Shown here: piece after piece, positions 1 through 6,695 of the stretch
How the letters are laid out: each line of letters opens with the position of its first letter
Numbering within the stretch: the first letter of the stretch is position 1
Assembly (NCBI GenBank): GCA_046484975.1
Contig: JAWOHX010000046.1
Span: 1-7,934, forward strand
Reading direction: 5' to 3'
DNA: 7,934 nt
From: JAWOHX01 sp046484975
Lineage (GTDB): Bacteria > Bacillota > Clostridia > DUPQ01
Program-made: the position numbers and the translations under genes
The notes under the pieces: model-generated
What the model was told of the DNA's origin: nothing
The model's input: the letters and a program-made list of their open reading frames with translations, nothing else
Databases searched by the model: none

Positions 1-461
1 TGGTACCCGATTTCCTCGGAGATGAAGATGTCAGGAATGTATGGACCGATCTCGCTTTTCCTCAGCCTGTTGTTCTGCACCGAGGAAAGGCCGTTTGTCA
101 GGATAGCGATCCTTATTCTCCCGTAGAGATGAGTCACCACTTCATATGCATTTGGCATGAGCTGGTGTTCTTCCCCAAGGAAACATAAATAGTCTCTCGC
201 GGTCTTTTCCACATCAATGTCCATGGAAAACACTCGTGCAAGCTGTGCAAAACGTTCGGTCTTGATGGTGTCCGGCTTTACGGTCCCCTGCTCAAAACCC
301 TTCCATAATTCCCGGTTTATTTCCCGGTAAGTCCACAAATGCACTTCGGAAAACGGATGGGAGAATTCATGGAATATATTTGAAAGGGCTTTCTTTTCCG
401 CCTCATTGAAGTCAAAAAGGGTATTGTCCGCGTCAAAAAGCAGGACCTCGAAGTCTTTCAT
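1..461 (-). CDS. yjjG: HAD-superfamily phosphatase, YjjG/YfnB type (partial, 3' end outside the window)
   Basis: About 153 residues of the N-terminal part are present and the frame runs off the left edge. HAD motif I is seen as FDADNTLFDF, with the nucleophile and acid/base aspartates at residues 10 and 12. Motif II is ILTNG, with Thr at about 122. Between them lies a helical C1-type cap (roughly residues 18-95). Motifs III and IV are beyond the window. DADNTLFDF followed by a long helical cap is typical of the YjjG/YfnB group. The E. coli member is a cytoplasmic 5'-nucleotidase acting on pyrimidine and non-canonical nucleoside monophosphates; the substrate here is inferred from that family only. 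The start ATG (461-459) shares one base with the upstream isomerase stop (TGATG), and no strong Shine-Dalgarno precedes it, so translation probably depends on coupling. It is probably the last or a late gene of the nadK-argR-recN transcript. Confidence 0.8.
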   Translation of the reverse strand, partial: MKDFEVLLFDADNTLFDFNEAEKKALSNIFHEFSHPFSEVHLWTYREINRELWKGFEQGTVKPDTIKTERFAQLARVFSMDIDVEKTARDYLCFLGEEHQLMPNAYEVVTHLYGRIRIAILTNGLSSVQNNRLRKSEIGPYIPDIFISEEIGY

Positions 462-1705
462 CACAGGTTCATCCCGATGAAAGCGGTGAAATTCCCACCC
501 ATCAGTCGTTCCACGTCCCGTACCACTTCCCATTCCTCCATGCCCCAGCCTGTCTCCAGCACCTTGATATATTGTTCCGTCAGGACATCCCCAAGAATGG
601 CTTTGGTATGGTCCCATTTGTAGATCAGCTGGTCCATCACCCTGGCGTCAGAATGTTGGGGCAGGAATGAATTGCCCAGCATCTCCATCCGCATGGTGGT
701 GATCTCCCTGATAAGTCCCGGGTTGTTCAGGAACCACCAGCAGCCGAACAGGAAAAGGTTCCTGAATTTTCTGGCAACGACACAGCACTCATGCTGGTTT
801 TCCCTTGAAAGCATGGTGACCATGAATTTGTTTTTCGGATATGTGGAGCAGATGTGCTCCAGGTTCTCAATGCTGGCTTTGCCCACGCTGTCCCCTGCCA
901 GCCGCAAATATGGGTTCACCAGTTTCTTGACCCCGATCATCATGGCGAAAGGCTTGTTGCTTTCCCTGGATACGGGGAGCACGCATTCCGTGATGATGAC
1001 AGAACGTGGGGAACCATCCAATATGTCAAAATCCGGTGGCAGGGAAACGGCCATATAGCAGGCGTCGGTGAGGAATATCCAGTCCCTCAGGAAACGCCTG
1101 ATTTCCTTGATATCGGACACGTCCAGACGGCGGGACACCTGGTATCCCATGCCTTCAAACTCCCCAATGCATTCCGGAAAGGCATTCAGGAGGCCATCCA
1201 GGCGCAATGCCCCGAGAAATCTAGGGTCATTCTCCCCTCTTTTGGTCCAGACGGCCCTTTCCGTCCTGTCAAAGGGGTCGTTGGTCATCACCACCTGGCT
1301 GATGTTTGAAATGCGAAAGACCACATCCGTGTATTCATCGGGAGTCATGTGACTGAAATAGCTTCTGGCCTCCTTCAGATCCTGCATGTCTCTGATCAGA
1401 AGTTTCTGGAGGGTGGTGAGCACTCCCCTTGTCGCCTCGCTGCAGGGAATGTTCTCCTTGAACAGCACCCGGTGGACCATATCCGCCTGTTCGGGTTTTC
1501 CCATGTTCCAGAAATCCTCATAGGGTATCTCACTGTGCCTCATCGTCTCCGCCACGAGATAGTGGTAGGTGAGCAGCTCATCAATCCCGTAGAGCATCAA
1601 TCCGTTGAATTCCTTCGGGAACAAGTGGGTGTGCACATCCAGGACCTTCACATCCCGGAGAGCTTTCCTGACGATGTTCCCGGCATTTTGCGTGTTGACG
1701 ACCAC
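461..1705 (-). CDS. uxaC: Uronate (glucuronate/galacturonate) isomerase, divergent BH0493-like type
   Basis: Predicted 414-residue member of the amidohydrolase superfamily. UxaC interconverts D-glucuronate with D-fructuronate and D-galacturonate with D-tagaturonate in the cytoplasm. Visible features are the strand-1 metal motif DVHTH (His25, His27), LLTYHYLVAE near 44-53, MTNDPFD (140-146), MLSRENQHE near 298-306, GCWWFLNNP (321-329) and PQHSDAR (349-355). The last carries the conserved Asp353 and Arg355 of the active site. From memory, the sequence and length resemble the divergent B. halodurans BH0493 protein more than the roughly 470-residue E. coli enzyme. I chose the GTG at 1705-1703 because AAGGAGG lies 5 bases upstream. 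An in-frame ATG at 1747 would add 14 residues and overlap recN by 32 bases, with a poorer ribosome site. No other hexuronate gene is visible nearby, so the in vivo substrate is uncertain. Confidence 0.88.
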   Translation of the reverse strand: MVVNTQNAGNIVRKALRDVKVLDVHTHLFPKEFNGLMLYGIDELLTYHYLVAETMRHSEIPYEDFWNMGKPEQADMVHRVLFKENIPCSEATRGVLTTLQKLLIRDMQDLKEARSYFSHMTPDEYTDVVFRISNISQVVMTNDPFDRTERAVWTKRGENDPRFLGALRLDGLLNAFPECIGEFEGMGYQVSRRLDVSDIKEIRRFLRDWIFLTDACYMAVSLPPDFDILDGSPRSVIITECVLPVSRESNKPFAMMIGVKKLVNPYLRLAGDSVGKASIENLEHICSTYPKNKFMVTMLSRENQHECCVVARKFRNLFLFGCWWFLNNPGLIREITTMRMEMLGNSFLPQHSDARVMDQLIYKWDHTKAILGDVLTEQYIKVLETGWGMEEWEVVRDVERLMGGNFTAFIGMNL

Positions 1706-1710
1706 TTTGT

Positions 1711-1717
1711 CCTCCTT
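1711..1717 (-). promoter_or_regulatory. Shine-Dalgarno AAGGAGG for the isomerase, overlapping the recN stop
   Basis: On the minus strand the recN stop TAA merges into the site as TAAGGAGG, followed by 5 bases (ACAAA) and then GTG. It is one of the best ribosome binding sites in the window. It decides the GTG start of the isomerase over the earlier ATG at 1747. Confidence 0.85.
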
Positions 1718-3410
1718 ATCTTCCCTGTTCCAGTATATTCCGGGCATGTTCCATGCCTTCTTTTGTCAAAGTGTCCCCGTCGATGATTCTGGCCAGTTCC
1801 CGGATTCTTTCCTCCCTGGTCTCCAGCATCCTGACTTCCCCCATGGTGGCATCCCCTTGCGTATTTTTGCCAATCACGTAATGGTTGTCCCCTTTCGCAA
1901 CAATCTGTGGGGAGTGGGTGATGCAGAGCACCTGTTTGTCCCTGGATAATTTTCTTAGTTTTTCGCCGGCCACAACAGCGGTCTGTCCGCTGATGCCTGA
2001 ATCAATCTCATCAAATACCAGGGTGAAAATCTCGTCCTTCAGGGAAATGATGCCCTTCAAGGCCAGCATGACCCGGGAGATCTCCCCGCCGGAAGCAATT
2101 TTCTTCAACGGCATGACGGGCATGCCTTTATTGGTGGATATGGTGAATTCACAGGTTTCCATCCCGTCCTGGGAAAAGTCCGTATATCCCAGCTTGTTGA
2201 TTTCATTCTGCGGATGAAAACCAATTTTGAACTGGACATCCTTCATCTCCAATTCCTTCAGTTCCCGGACAATACGGTCTTCCAGCAGCCTTGCATGGTG
2301 TTTCCTGGCTTGGGAGATTTTACCGCCCAGTCCCAGGAGTTTTTGCTCCATCTCCTGTATTTCATGGAGCCGTTGCCCGTAACGGGTCTCAAAATGGTCC
2401 AGTTCGTCAAGGCGGGCCATGGCAGCATCCCGGTATTGCATGACATTCTCTTTGGATTTTCCGTATTTTCTGTAAAGCTTCTCAAAACCCTCCAGTTTTT
2501 CCGTGAGGGCATCATATGCCAGAGGATCATACTCAATGCCCTCCATGGTCTCCCTCAACCCGTTGACGGCCTCTTTCAAGGTATAGTAGCATTCCGTCAC
2601 CTGGCGGATGGTCTCTCCGGTCTGGCCGATTTCCTTCATCCCTTCCAGTTGCCTGGATGCCTCAAAGATGTTCTCAACGGATTCCCCTTCCTCCCCTTCC
2701 AGGAGCTTTAAGGCATGATACAGGGCCTGCTTGTATTTCTCCGCGTTCTCCATTATGTGTTTTTGCTGCTCCAGCTCCTCGATGTTCTCCTGTCCGATTT
2801 TGCTCTGGTCAATCTCCATGATCTGGAATTTCAGGATCGACTTCTCCCTTTCCCGCTCTTCCAGGCTGCCGGAAGATTGCAGCACATAGGAAACCGCCTC
2901 CCTGTAGGAATTCAGCAGGATGGCATATTCCCCCTTCAGGGGCTGGATGTCATCCGCATACATATCAAGAAAACGCAGATGGTTTTTTTCGTCCAGCAGG
3001 GACTGGTTCTCGTATTGTCCATGGATGTCCATCAGAACGGAAGCCGCCTCAATGATCCAGGACAGGTTCCTGATTTTCCCGTTGATCCTGCAGATGGACC
3101 GTTGGTCTGCATATATCTGCCTGGTGATGACGAAATGACTGTCCGATGGGTCAAGTTCCATCCCCTCGATTCCCTCCAGCTTCCCCTTCTGGATGGCATT
3201 GAGCTCAAACACCGCCTCCACCATGGCGAAGGGGCTTTCGTTCCGGACCATTTCACGGGTCGCCCTTGTCCCGGATATCAATGACAAGGCATTGACCAGA
3301 ACGGATTTGCCTGCTCCCGATTCCCCGGTGATGATGCTTAGGCCATTGTTGAAATCGATGGCAACATCCTTGAAGATTGCAAAATTCCTGACCGAAAGTT
3401 GTTTGATCAG
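1716..3410 (-). CDS. recN: DNA repair protein RecN (SMC-like ATPase), probable CTG start
   Basis: 564 residues if read from CTG 3410-3408, within the usual RecN range of about 550-575. RecN is a cytoplasmic SMC-family ATPase acting early in double-strand break repair. The N-terminus IKQLSVRNFAIFKDV leads into Walker A GESGAGKS (residues 29-36). The family block DIHGQYENQSLLD is at 128-140, a coiled-coil region spans roughly 190-390, and the ABC signature IASGGEISR is near 438-446. Walker B with the RecN-typical LVFDEIDSGISG is near 464-475, the H-loop ITHSPQ near 497-502, and the C-terminal ERIRELARIIDG is also typical. The first ATG/GTG/TTG codon in frame is a TTG at 3287-3285, which would remove Walker A and yield a dead protein. 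CTG overlaps the argR stop as CTGA, with GAGGG 7 bases upstream, mirroring the ATGA junctions elsewhere in the window. Identity is certain; the start codon is inferred. Confidence 0.95.
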   Translation of the reverse strand: MIKQLSVRNFAIFKDVAIDFNNGLSIITGESGAGKSVLVNALSLISGTRATREMVRNESPFAMVEAVFELNAIQKGKLEGIEGMELDPSDSHFVITRQIYADQRSICRINGKIRNLSWIIEAASVLMDIHGQYENQSLLDEKNHLRFLDMYADDIQPLKGEYAILLNSYREAVSYVLQSSGSLEEREREKSILKFQIMEIDQSKIGQENIEELEQQKHIMENAEKYKQALYHALKLLEGEEGESVENIFEASRQLEGMKEIGQTGETIRQVTECYYTLKEAVNGLRETMEGIEYDPLAYDALTEKLEGFEKLYRKYGKSKENVMQYRDAAMARLDELDHFETRYGQRLHEIQEMEQKLLGLGGKISQARKHHARLLEDRIVRELKELEMKDVQFKIGFHPQNEINKLGYTDFSQDGMETCEFTISTNKGMPVMPLKKIASGGEISRVMLALKGIISLKDEIFTLVFDEIDSGISGQTAVVAGEKLRKLSRDKQVLCITHSPQIVAKGDNHYVIGKNTQGDATMGEVRMLETREERIRELARIIDGDTLTKEGMEHARNILEQGR

Positions 3411-3868
3411 TGGATATCCCTCAATTCATTCTTGAAATACAACATTGTATTCTTTGCCTCTTCCGGGCTCTTTGTCACGGAAAAGATCGTGTCGTCCCCT
3501 GCGATGGTCCCGATGATCCCCTCGAAACCCAGATTGTCGATGGCTGAGGCCGCCGCCTGGGCCATTCCCGGCAATGTCTTGATCACCAGGATGTTCCCGG
3601 CGCAGTCGCTGGAGATAAACGACTGTTTCAGAACCGTCATCAGCCTTTCGGATATGAGATGCTTGGTCTCCTTCTGGGCCATATACTTCGTTTCCCCTTT
3701 CTCCCCGGTTATTTTCACCAGTCTCAAGTCCTTGATGTCCCGTGATACCGTGGCCTGGGTCACCTCGAATCCGGAGGCATGAAGCATTTCCGCCAGTTCC
3801 TCCTGGGTCTGTATGTCCCATTTTTCGATGATTTCCAATATCCTCAAGTGCCTTTTATGCTTCATCAT
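3407..3868 (-). CDS. argR: Arginine repressor ArgR/AhrC
   Basis: 153 residues, the usual length for the family. It is an arginine-responsive hexameric transcription factor that represses arginine biosynthesis and, in Gram-positives, can activate catabolism. The N-terminal winged helix (about 1-65) carries the recognition segment TQATVSRDIKDLRL (38-50). The C-terminal oligomerisation and arginine-binding domain (about 80-153) carries GNILVIKTLPGMAQ and the ligand motif GTIAGDDTI (120-128), whose paired aspartates contact arginine in characterised members. Two consecutive ATG codons begin the gene; the first (3868-3866) is taken because AGGAG at 3883-3879 lies 10 bases upstream. It starts 3 bases after the nadK stop. 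Its stop forms the CTGA overlap with recN. A candidate ARG box at 4740-4753 on the operon promoter suggests autoregulation. Confidence 0.96.
   Translation of the reverse strand: MMKHKRHLRILEIIEKWDIQTQEELAEMLHASGFEVTQATVSRDIKDLRLVKITGEKGETKYMAQKETKHLISERLMTVLKQSFISSDCAGNILVIKTLPGMAQAAASAIDNLGFEGIIGTIAGDDTIFSVTKSPEEAKNTMLYFKNELRDIH
3418..3422 (-). promoter_or_regulatory. Ribosome binding site GAGGG for the recN CTG start
   Basis: GAGGG lies inside the 3' end of argR, 7 bases before CTG (3410-3408). The only in-frame codons between the preceding TGA and this CTG are ATT, GAG, GGA, TAT and CCA. CTG, or much less likely ATT, is therefore the only initiation point that keeps the conserved RecN N-terminus. 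Confidence 0.65.
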
Positions 3869-3871
3869 AGA

Positions 3872-4717
3872 CTATTTGCTCCTGTAATATATTTTATTCC
3901 TCAATGTCTCGTAGAATCCATTCTTGTTCATCCGGATGACATGGACGGAATGGATGCTTTTCGATATGAGCACCCGATCCTTGCCCTGCAGGTCAAATCC
4001 CTTCTGCCCGTCGGAGGTGAGGATGCAAGGGAAACTCTCCGTTTCCATCACATCAATGGCCACTTCGCTTAATTCAGAGGTGATGAAGGACCTGGCGTGC
4101 ATGGTATGGGGGCAGATGGGAGTGATGATGATCAGTTTCTCCCTGTGGTCCACCACAGGGCCGCCTGCTGAGAGGGAGTAACCCGTGGAGCCGGTGGGCG
4201 TGGAGACCACAATACCGTCGCCCGGGAAGGTATCCACATAGGAACCATTGATCATGATGGACAATCGAACAATCTTGGACATCTCCCCGCGGGATATGAC
4301 GATGTCGTTCAATGCCGTGAGTTTTTTCATCTTCTTGCCATCCCTGAAAATGGTGGCTTGGAGCATCATTCTTTTCAGGATGGTGTAGTTGCCCTTCATG
4401 ATGTCAGCGATGCTTTCCCCGAGATCCTGGAACTCAATCTCCGACAAAAAACCCAGGGAGCCGATGTTGATACCCAGGATTGGTTTCCGGGACTGGTACA
4501 CCTGCCTGGCGATGTTCAGGAAAGTCCCGTCCCCCCCGAGGGAGATGATGATGTCGGCCTGCTCCAGGTGTGTGCCCATGATCTTCTCGTTCTTTCCCAT
4601 GTGCATCTTTAGGGATACCGATCCACCGTTCCCGATGATGATGTCCGCGACCTTGTCCAGGTATTCCCGTTCCGGGTCTTTTTCCAGGTTTGAGAAAATG
4701 ATGAAATTTTTACCCAT
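3872..4717 (-). CDS. nadK: NAD kinase
   Basis: 281 residues from the chosen start, normal for a bacterial NAD kinase. It phosphorylates NAD+ at the 2'-hydroxyl of the adenosine ribose to give NADP+, in the cytoplasm. Seen are GGDGT (61-65, catalytic Asp63), LGINIGSLGFL (81-91) and the NAD-contacting ND pair at 137-138 in LTALNDIVISR. The glycine-rich block GDGIVVSTPTGSTGYSLSAG spans 166-185, followed by PICPHTMHARS (200-210) and SDGQ (235-238). I chose the ATG at 4717-4715 because GAGGAG sits 5 bases upstream. An in-frame ATG at 4735 has no ribosome site and would leave almost no 5' untranslated region from the predicted promoter. First gene of the nadK-argR-recN run; this neighbourhood is common in Bacillota. 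Confidence 0.95.
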   Translation of the reverse strand: MGKNFIIFSNLEKDPEREYLDKVADIIIGNGGSVSLKMHMGKNEKIMGTHLEQADIIISLGGDGTFLNIARQVYQSRKPILGINIGSLGFLSEIEFQDLGESIADIMKGNYTILKRMMLQATIFRDGKKMKKLTALNDIVISRGEMSKIVRLSIMINGSYVDTFPGDGIVVSTPTGSTGYSLSAGGPVVDHREKLIIITPICPHTMHARSFITSELSEVAIDVMETESFPCILTSDGQKGFDLQGKDRVLISKSIHSVHVIRMNKNGFYETLRNKIYYRSK

Positions 4718-4722
4718 GTTCT

Positions 4723-4728
4723 CTCCTC
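4723..4728 (-). promoter_or_regulatory. Shine-Dalgarno GAGGAG for nadK
   Basis: GAGGAG, then a 5-base spacer AGAAC, then ATG at 4717-4715. It fixes the nadK start six codons inside the longest open frame. Confidence 0.8.
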
Positions 4729-4739
4729 TATTCATGTTA

Positions 4740-4753
4740 TGAATAATTATACA
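4740..4753 (-). promoter_or_regulatory. Candidate ARG box (ArgR operator) on the nadK-argR-recN promoter
   Basis: TGTATAATTATTCA read on the minus strand matches the ARG box core TGAAT-N4-ATTCA at nine of the ten fixed positions, and the four central bases are all A/T. It covers the downstream -10 hexamer (4751-4746) and the likely transcription start. A weaker half-site-like TGTAT begins 20 bases upstream (4773). With argR as the second gene downstream, negative autoregulation is the natural reading. The AT-rich setting raises the chance of a coincidental match. Confidence 0.6.
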
Positions 4754-4774
4754 TTATACCATGCGTTAATACAA
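4746..4774 (-). promoter_or_regulatory. Probable sigma-A promoter(s) for nadK-argR-recN-uxaC-HAD
   Basis: Two overlapping solutions exist in the 85-base gap after mntP. One has TTGTAT (4774-4769), a 17-base spacer and a perfect TATAAT (4751-4746), giving a start near 4739 and a leader of about 22 bases. The other is an extended -10, TGGTATAAT (4761-4753), with no good -35. Both -10 elements sit in the duplicated string TATAATGTATAAT. No convincing hairpin plus T-run follows mntP, so read-through from the upstream operon is also possible. The rest of 4718-4802 holds nothing further that I can identify. Confidence 0.65.
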
Positions 4775-4802
4775 TGGAATATAAGTTAAATCAGAGCAGA
4801 AC

Positions 4803-5354
4803 CTATATTATGCTCTCCAGAAGAATCTTGAGTCCGATGAGAATGAGGATGACCCCTCCAACGGTTTCCGCCCTGTTTCTGATGAAAGCCCCGATTTTAT
4901 CCCCGAAGAAGGATCCCAGCAGGGATACCGCAAACGTGATGAAGCCAATCAGCAGGGCGGCCGCAATGATATTGATCTCCAGCAGTCCAAACCCGATGCC
5001 AGTGGCAAAGGCATCAATGCTGGTGGCCAGGGAAAGCAGAAGAATGCTGCCGACGTTCAGGAGCCTGCATGTCCTGTCTTTTTTTGACAAGGACTCAATG
5101 ACCATCTTGAAACCAATGACCGATAGGATGAGAAAGGCAATTATTCCGGAATACTGCTCGAAATGGTCGCTGAAGTTTCTGGAAAGCAGGTATCCCAGCA
5201 ATGGCATGATGCCCTGAAACAGACCAAAGGAAATACTGGACAACCATTTGAGCCTTTTATCAGCGGAACGGCCGGATATCCCGCAGCAAACGGATACGGC
5301 GAAGGCGTCCATGGACAAGGCAAGGGCTGTGAGCGTCAGGAGCCAGCCGTTCAT
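4803..5354 (-). CDS. mntP: Manganese efflux pump MntP (DUF204 family)
   Basis: 183 residues, almost entirely hydrophobic, typical of the family (about 180-190). MntP exports excess Mn2+ across the cytoplasmic membrane. About six membrane segments can be drawn. They form two related halves, each opening with an acidic signature: SMDAFAVS (14-21, Asp16) and SIDAFATG (112-119, Asp114), which carry residues essential in E. coli MntP. A charged loop (about 90-98, SKKDRTCR) separates the halves. The ATG start (5354-5352) overlaps the rdgB stop as ATGA, with GGAGGAAGGGG just upstream. In other bacteria mntP often stands alone under a manganese riboswitch or MntR. No room for a riboswitch exists here, so control must come from the operon promoter or from an unseen internal site. 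Confidence 0.93.
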   Translation of the reverse strand: MNGWLLTLTALALSMDAFAVSVCCGISGRSADKRLKWLSSISFGLFQGIMPLLGYLLSRNFSDHFEQYSGIIAFLILSVIGFKMVIESLSKKDRTCRLLNVGSILLLSLATSIDAFATGIGFGLLEINIIAAALLIGFITFAVSLLGSFFGDKIGAFIRNRAETVGGVILILIGLKILLESII

Positions 5355-5950
5355 TCCCCTTCCTCCAGTCTGTCTTTCAGTTGCATCAGAGCCTTTGCGC
5401 GATGGCTGACCTTGTTCTTTTCCTCCATGGAAAGCTCTGCGAAGGTTTTGCCCAGCGCACTGACAAAAAAGACGGGATCGTATCCGAACCCACCGCTTCC
5501 CCGGGGTTCCAAAAGGATGATTCCCTCACAGCTCCCCTCCACCACGAAATGTGTCCCCCCGGGCCGGACGAAAGCCATGTTGCAGACGAAACGCGCCGTC
5601 CTTGACTCCGGAGGGAATTTCCTGATGTTCTCAATCAGGAGCCTGTTGTTCTCCTGGTCCGTGGCCTGTGGTCCCGAATATCGTTTTGATAATACCCCGG
5701 GCGCACCGCCCAGGCAATCCACCATCAGTCCGGAATCATCCGCCACCACCGGGTGGCCTGTGGCCAGGGAAACCGCCTTTGCCTTGATGAGGGCATTTTC
5801 AGCAAAGGTATTCCCGGATTCTTCCGGGTCCATGAAGATTCCCTCCGATTCCATGGAAACAGCCTTGTAGGGGGAATCCTCCAGGATGGAGGATATTTCC
5901 TGCATCTTATGTCTATTGTTGGTCGCGATGACCAGTTTTTTCTTTTTCAT
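5351..5950 (-). CDS. rdgB: RdgB/HAM1-type XTP/dITP pyrophosphatase
   Basis: 199 residues, the normal family length. It hydrolyses non-canonical purine nucleoside triphosphates (XTP, dITP, ITP) to monophosphate and pyrophosphate, keeping inosine and xanthine out of nucleic acids; cytoplasmic. Motifs seen are IATNNRHKMQEI at the N-terminus (Lys15 in the triphosphate-binding loop), TFAENALIKA (48-57), VVADDSGLMVDCLGGAPGV (68-86, with the metal and catalytic aspartates 71-72), GSGGFGYDPVF (151-161) and VSHRAKAL (181-188). The start ATG (5950-5948) overlaps the rph stop as ATGA. Its own ribosome site is poor, suggesting coupled translation. The frame stays open back to about 6145, but that would overlap rph by about 200 bases and precede the family N-terminus, so it is rejected. 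Confidence 0.96.
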   Translation of the reverse strand: MKKKKLVIATNNRHKMQEISSILEDSPYKAVSMESEGIFMDPEESGNTFAENALIKAKAVSLATGHPVVADDSGLMVDCLGGAPGVLSKRYSGPQATDQENNRLLIENIRKFPPESRTARFVCNMAFVRPGGTHFVVEGSCEGIILLEPRGSGGFGYDPVFFVSALGKTFAELSMEEKNKVSHRAKALMQLKDRLEEGE

Positions 5951-6669
5951 AACGGAATACCCAGGGACTCTTTCTGGATGCGTATGAGTTCGTCGATTCC
6001 TTTTCCTGCCAGACGAAGCATGGCGTCCAATTGTTTCTTTGAAAATGGACGGCCTTCCGCTGTCCCTTGGATCTCGACGAGTCCGCCTTGTCCTGTCATG
6101 ACAACATTCATGTCCACGTCCATTGTGGAATCTTCCTCGTAGCACAGATCCAACAACACTTCACCGTCCCTGATTCCCACGCTGACAGCAGCAACAAAGT
6201 CCAGGATGGGCATTTTTGAGATCATGCCCTGGTCCAGAAGCCAGGAACAGGCGTCATGCAGTGCGACAAACCCTCCGGTCACTGCGGCCGTCCTTGTCCC
6301 GCCATCCGCCTGGATGACATCGCAGTCAATGACCACAAGCCGTTCTCCGAGCAGCTTCATGTCCACCGCTCCCCTGAGGGAGCGTCCCACCAGCCTCTGT
6401 ATTTCAGATGCCCGTCCGTCTTTTTTCAACTTGCTGATTTCCCTGGGAATCCTTGTCTGGACGGACCTTGGCAGCATGGCATATTCCGCAGTGACAAAGC
6501 CCTCACCCGTCCCCACTTTGAACGGCGGTGCCTTGTCCTCCACAGAGGCATTGCACAATACTTTTGTATTCCCGAACTCCACAAGCACCGATCCTTCCGC
6601 ATGGATGGTATAGTGCCTGGTAATCCTTATTTCCCGCAACTGCTCTTTTGATCTTCCGTCGGTCCTCAT
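5947..6669 (-). CDS. rph: Ribonuclease PH
   Basis: 240 residues from the chosen start, standard for the enzyme. It is a phosphorolytic 3'-5' exoribonuclease that trims tRNA precursors and other RNAs using inorganic phosphate, acting as a hexameric ring in the cytoplasm. Seen are the canonical N-terminus MRTDGR, LVEFGNTKVLCNASVED (29-45), the RNA-binding arginine segment EIQRLVGRSLR (89-99), the phosphate-binding block CDVIQADGGTRTAAVTGG (116-133), DLCYEEDSTMDVDMN with conserved acidic residues (174-188), and LVEIQGTAEG (197-206). The ATG at 6669-6667 is preceded by GGGGAGGAG (6684-6676) with a 6-base spacer. The longer in-frame start at 6699 has no support. The gap to the amidase stop is 26 bases. 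rph followed by rdgB is a common bacterial pairing. Confidence 0.97.
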   Translation of the reverse strand: MRTDGRSKEQLREIRITRHYTIHAEGSVLVEFGNTKVLCNASVEDKAPPFKVGTGEGFVTAEYAMLPRSVQTRIPREISKLKKDGRASEIQRLVGRSLRGAVDMKLLGERLVVIDCDVIQADGGTRTAAVTGGFVALHDACSWLLDQGMISKMPILDFVAAVSVGIRDGEVLLDLCYEEDSTMDVDMNVVMTGQGGLVEIQGTAEGRPFSKKQLDAMLRLAGKGIDELIRIQKESLGIPL

Positions 6670-6695
6670 GGCAGGCTCCTCCCCTCGTCCCCTAT

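Noticed and set aside
4718..4735. Upstream ATG of nadK at 4735
   Set aside because: It lacks a ribosome site, would leave a leader of only a few bases, and encodes the GAGGAG that serves the ATG at 4717.
4732..4762. Imperfect 31-base palindrome with CATG ends around the nadK promoter
   Set aside because: Only about two thirds of positions pair and the sequence is AT-rich; the ARG box core explains its best-matched part better.
4718..4802. Rho-independent terminator after mntP or a manganese riboswitch
   Set aside because: No stable GC stem followed by a T-run is visible on the minus strand, and mntP itself has no leader in which a riboswitch could fit.
5951..6145. Longer rdgB start giving a protein of about 264 residues
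   Set aside because: The extra residues overlap rph in another frame, have an arginine-rich composition unlike the family, and precede a clear family N-terminus (LVIATNN) with an ATGA-coupled start at 5950.
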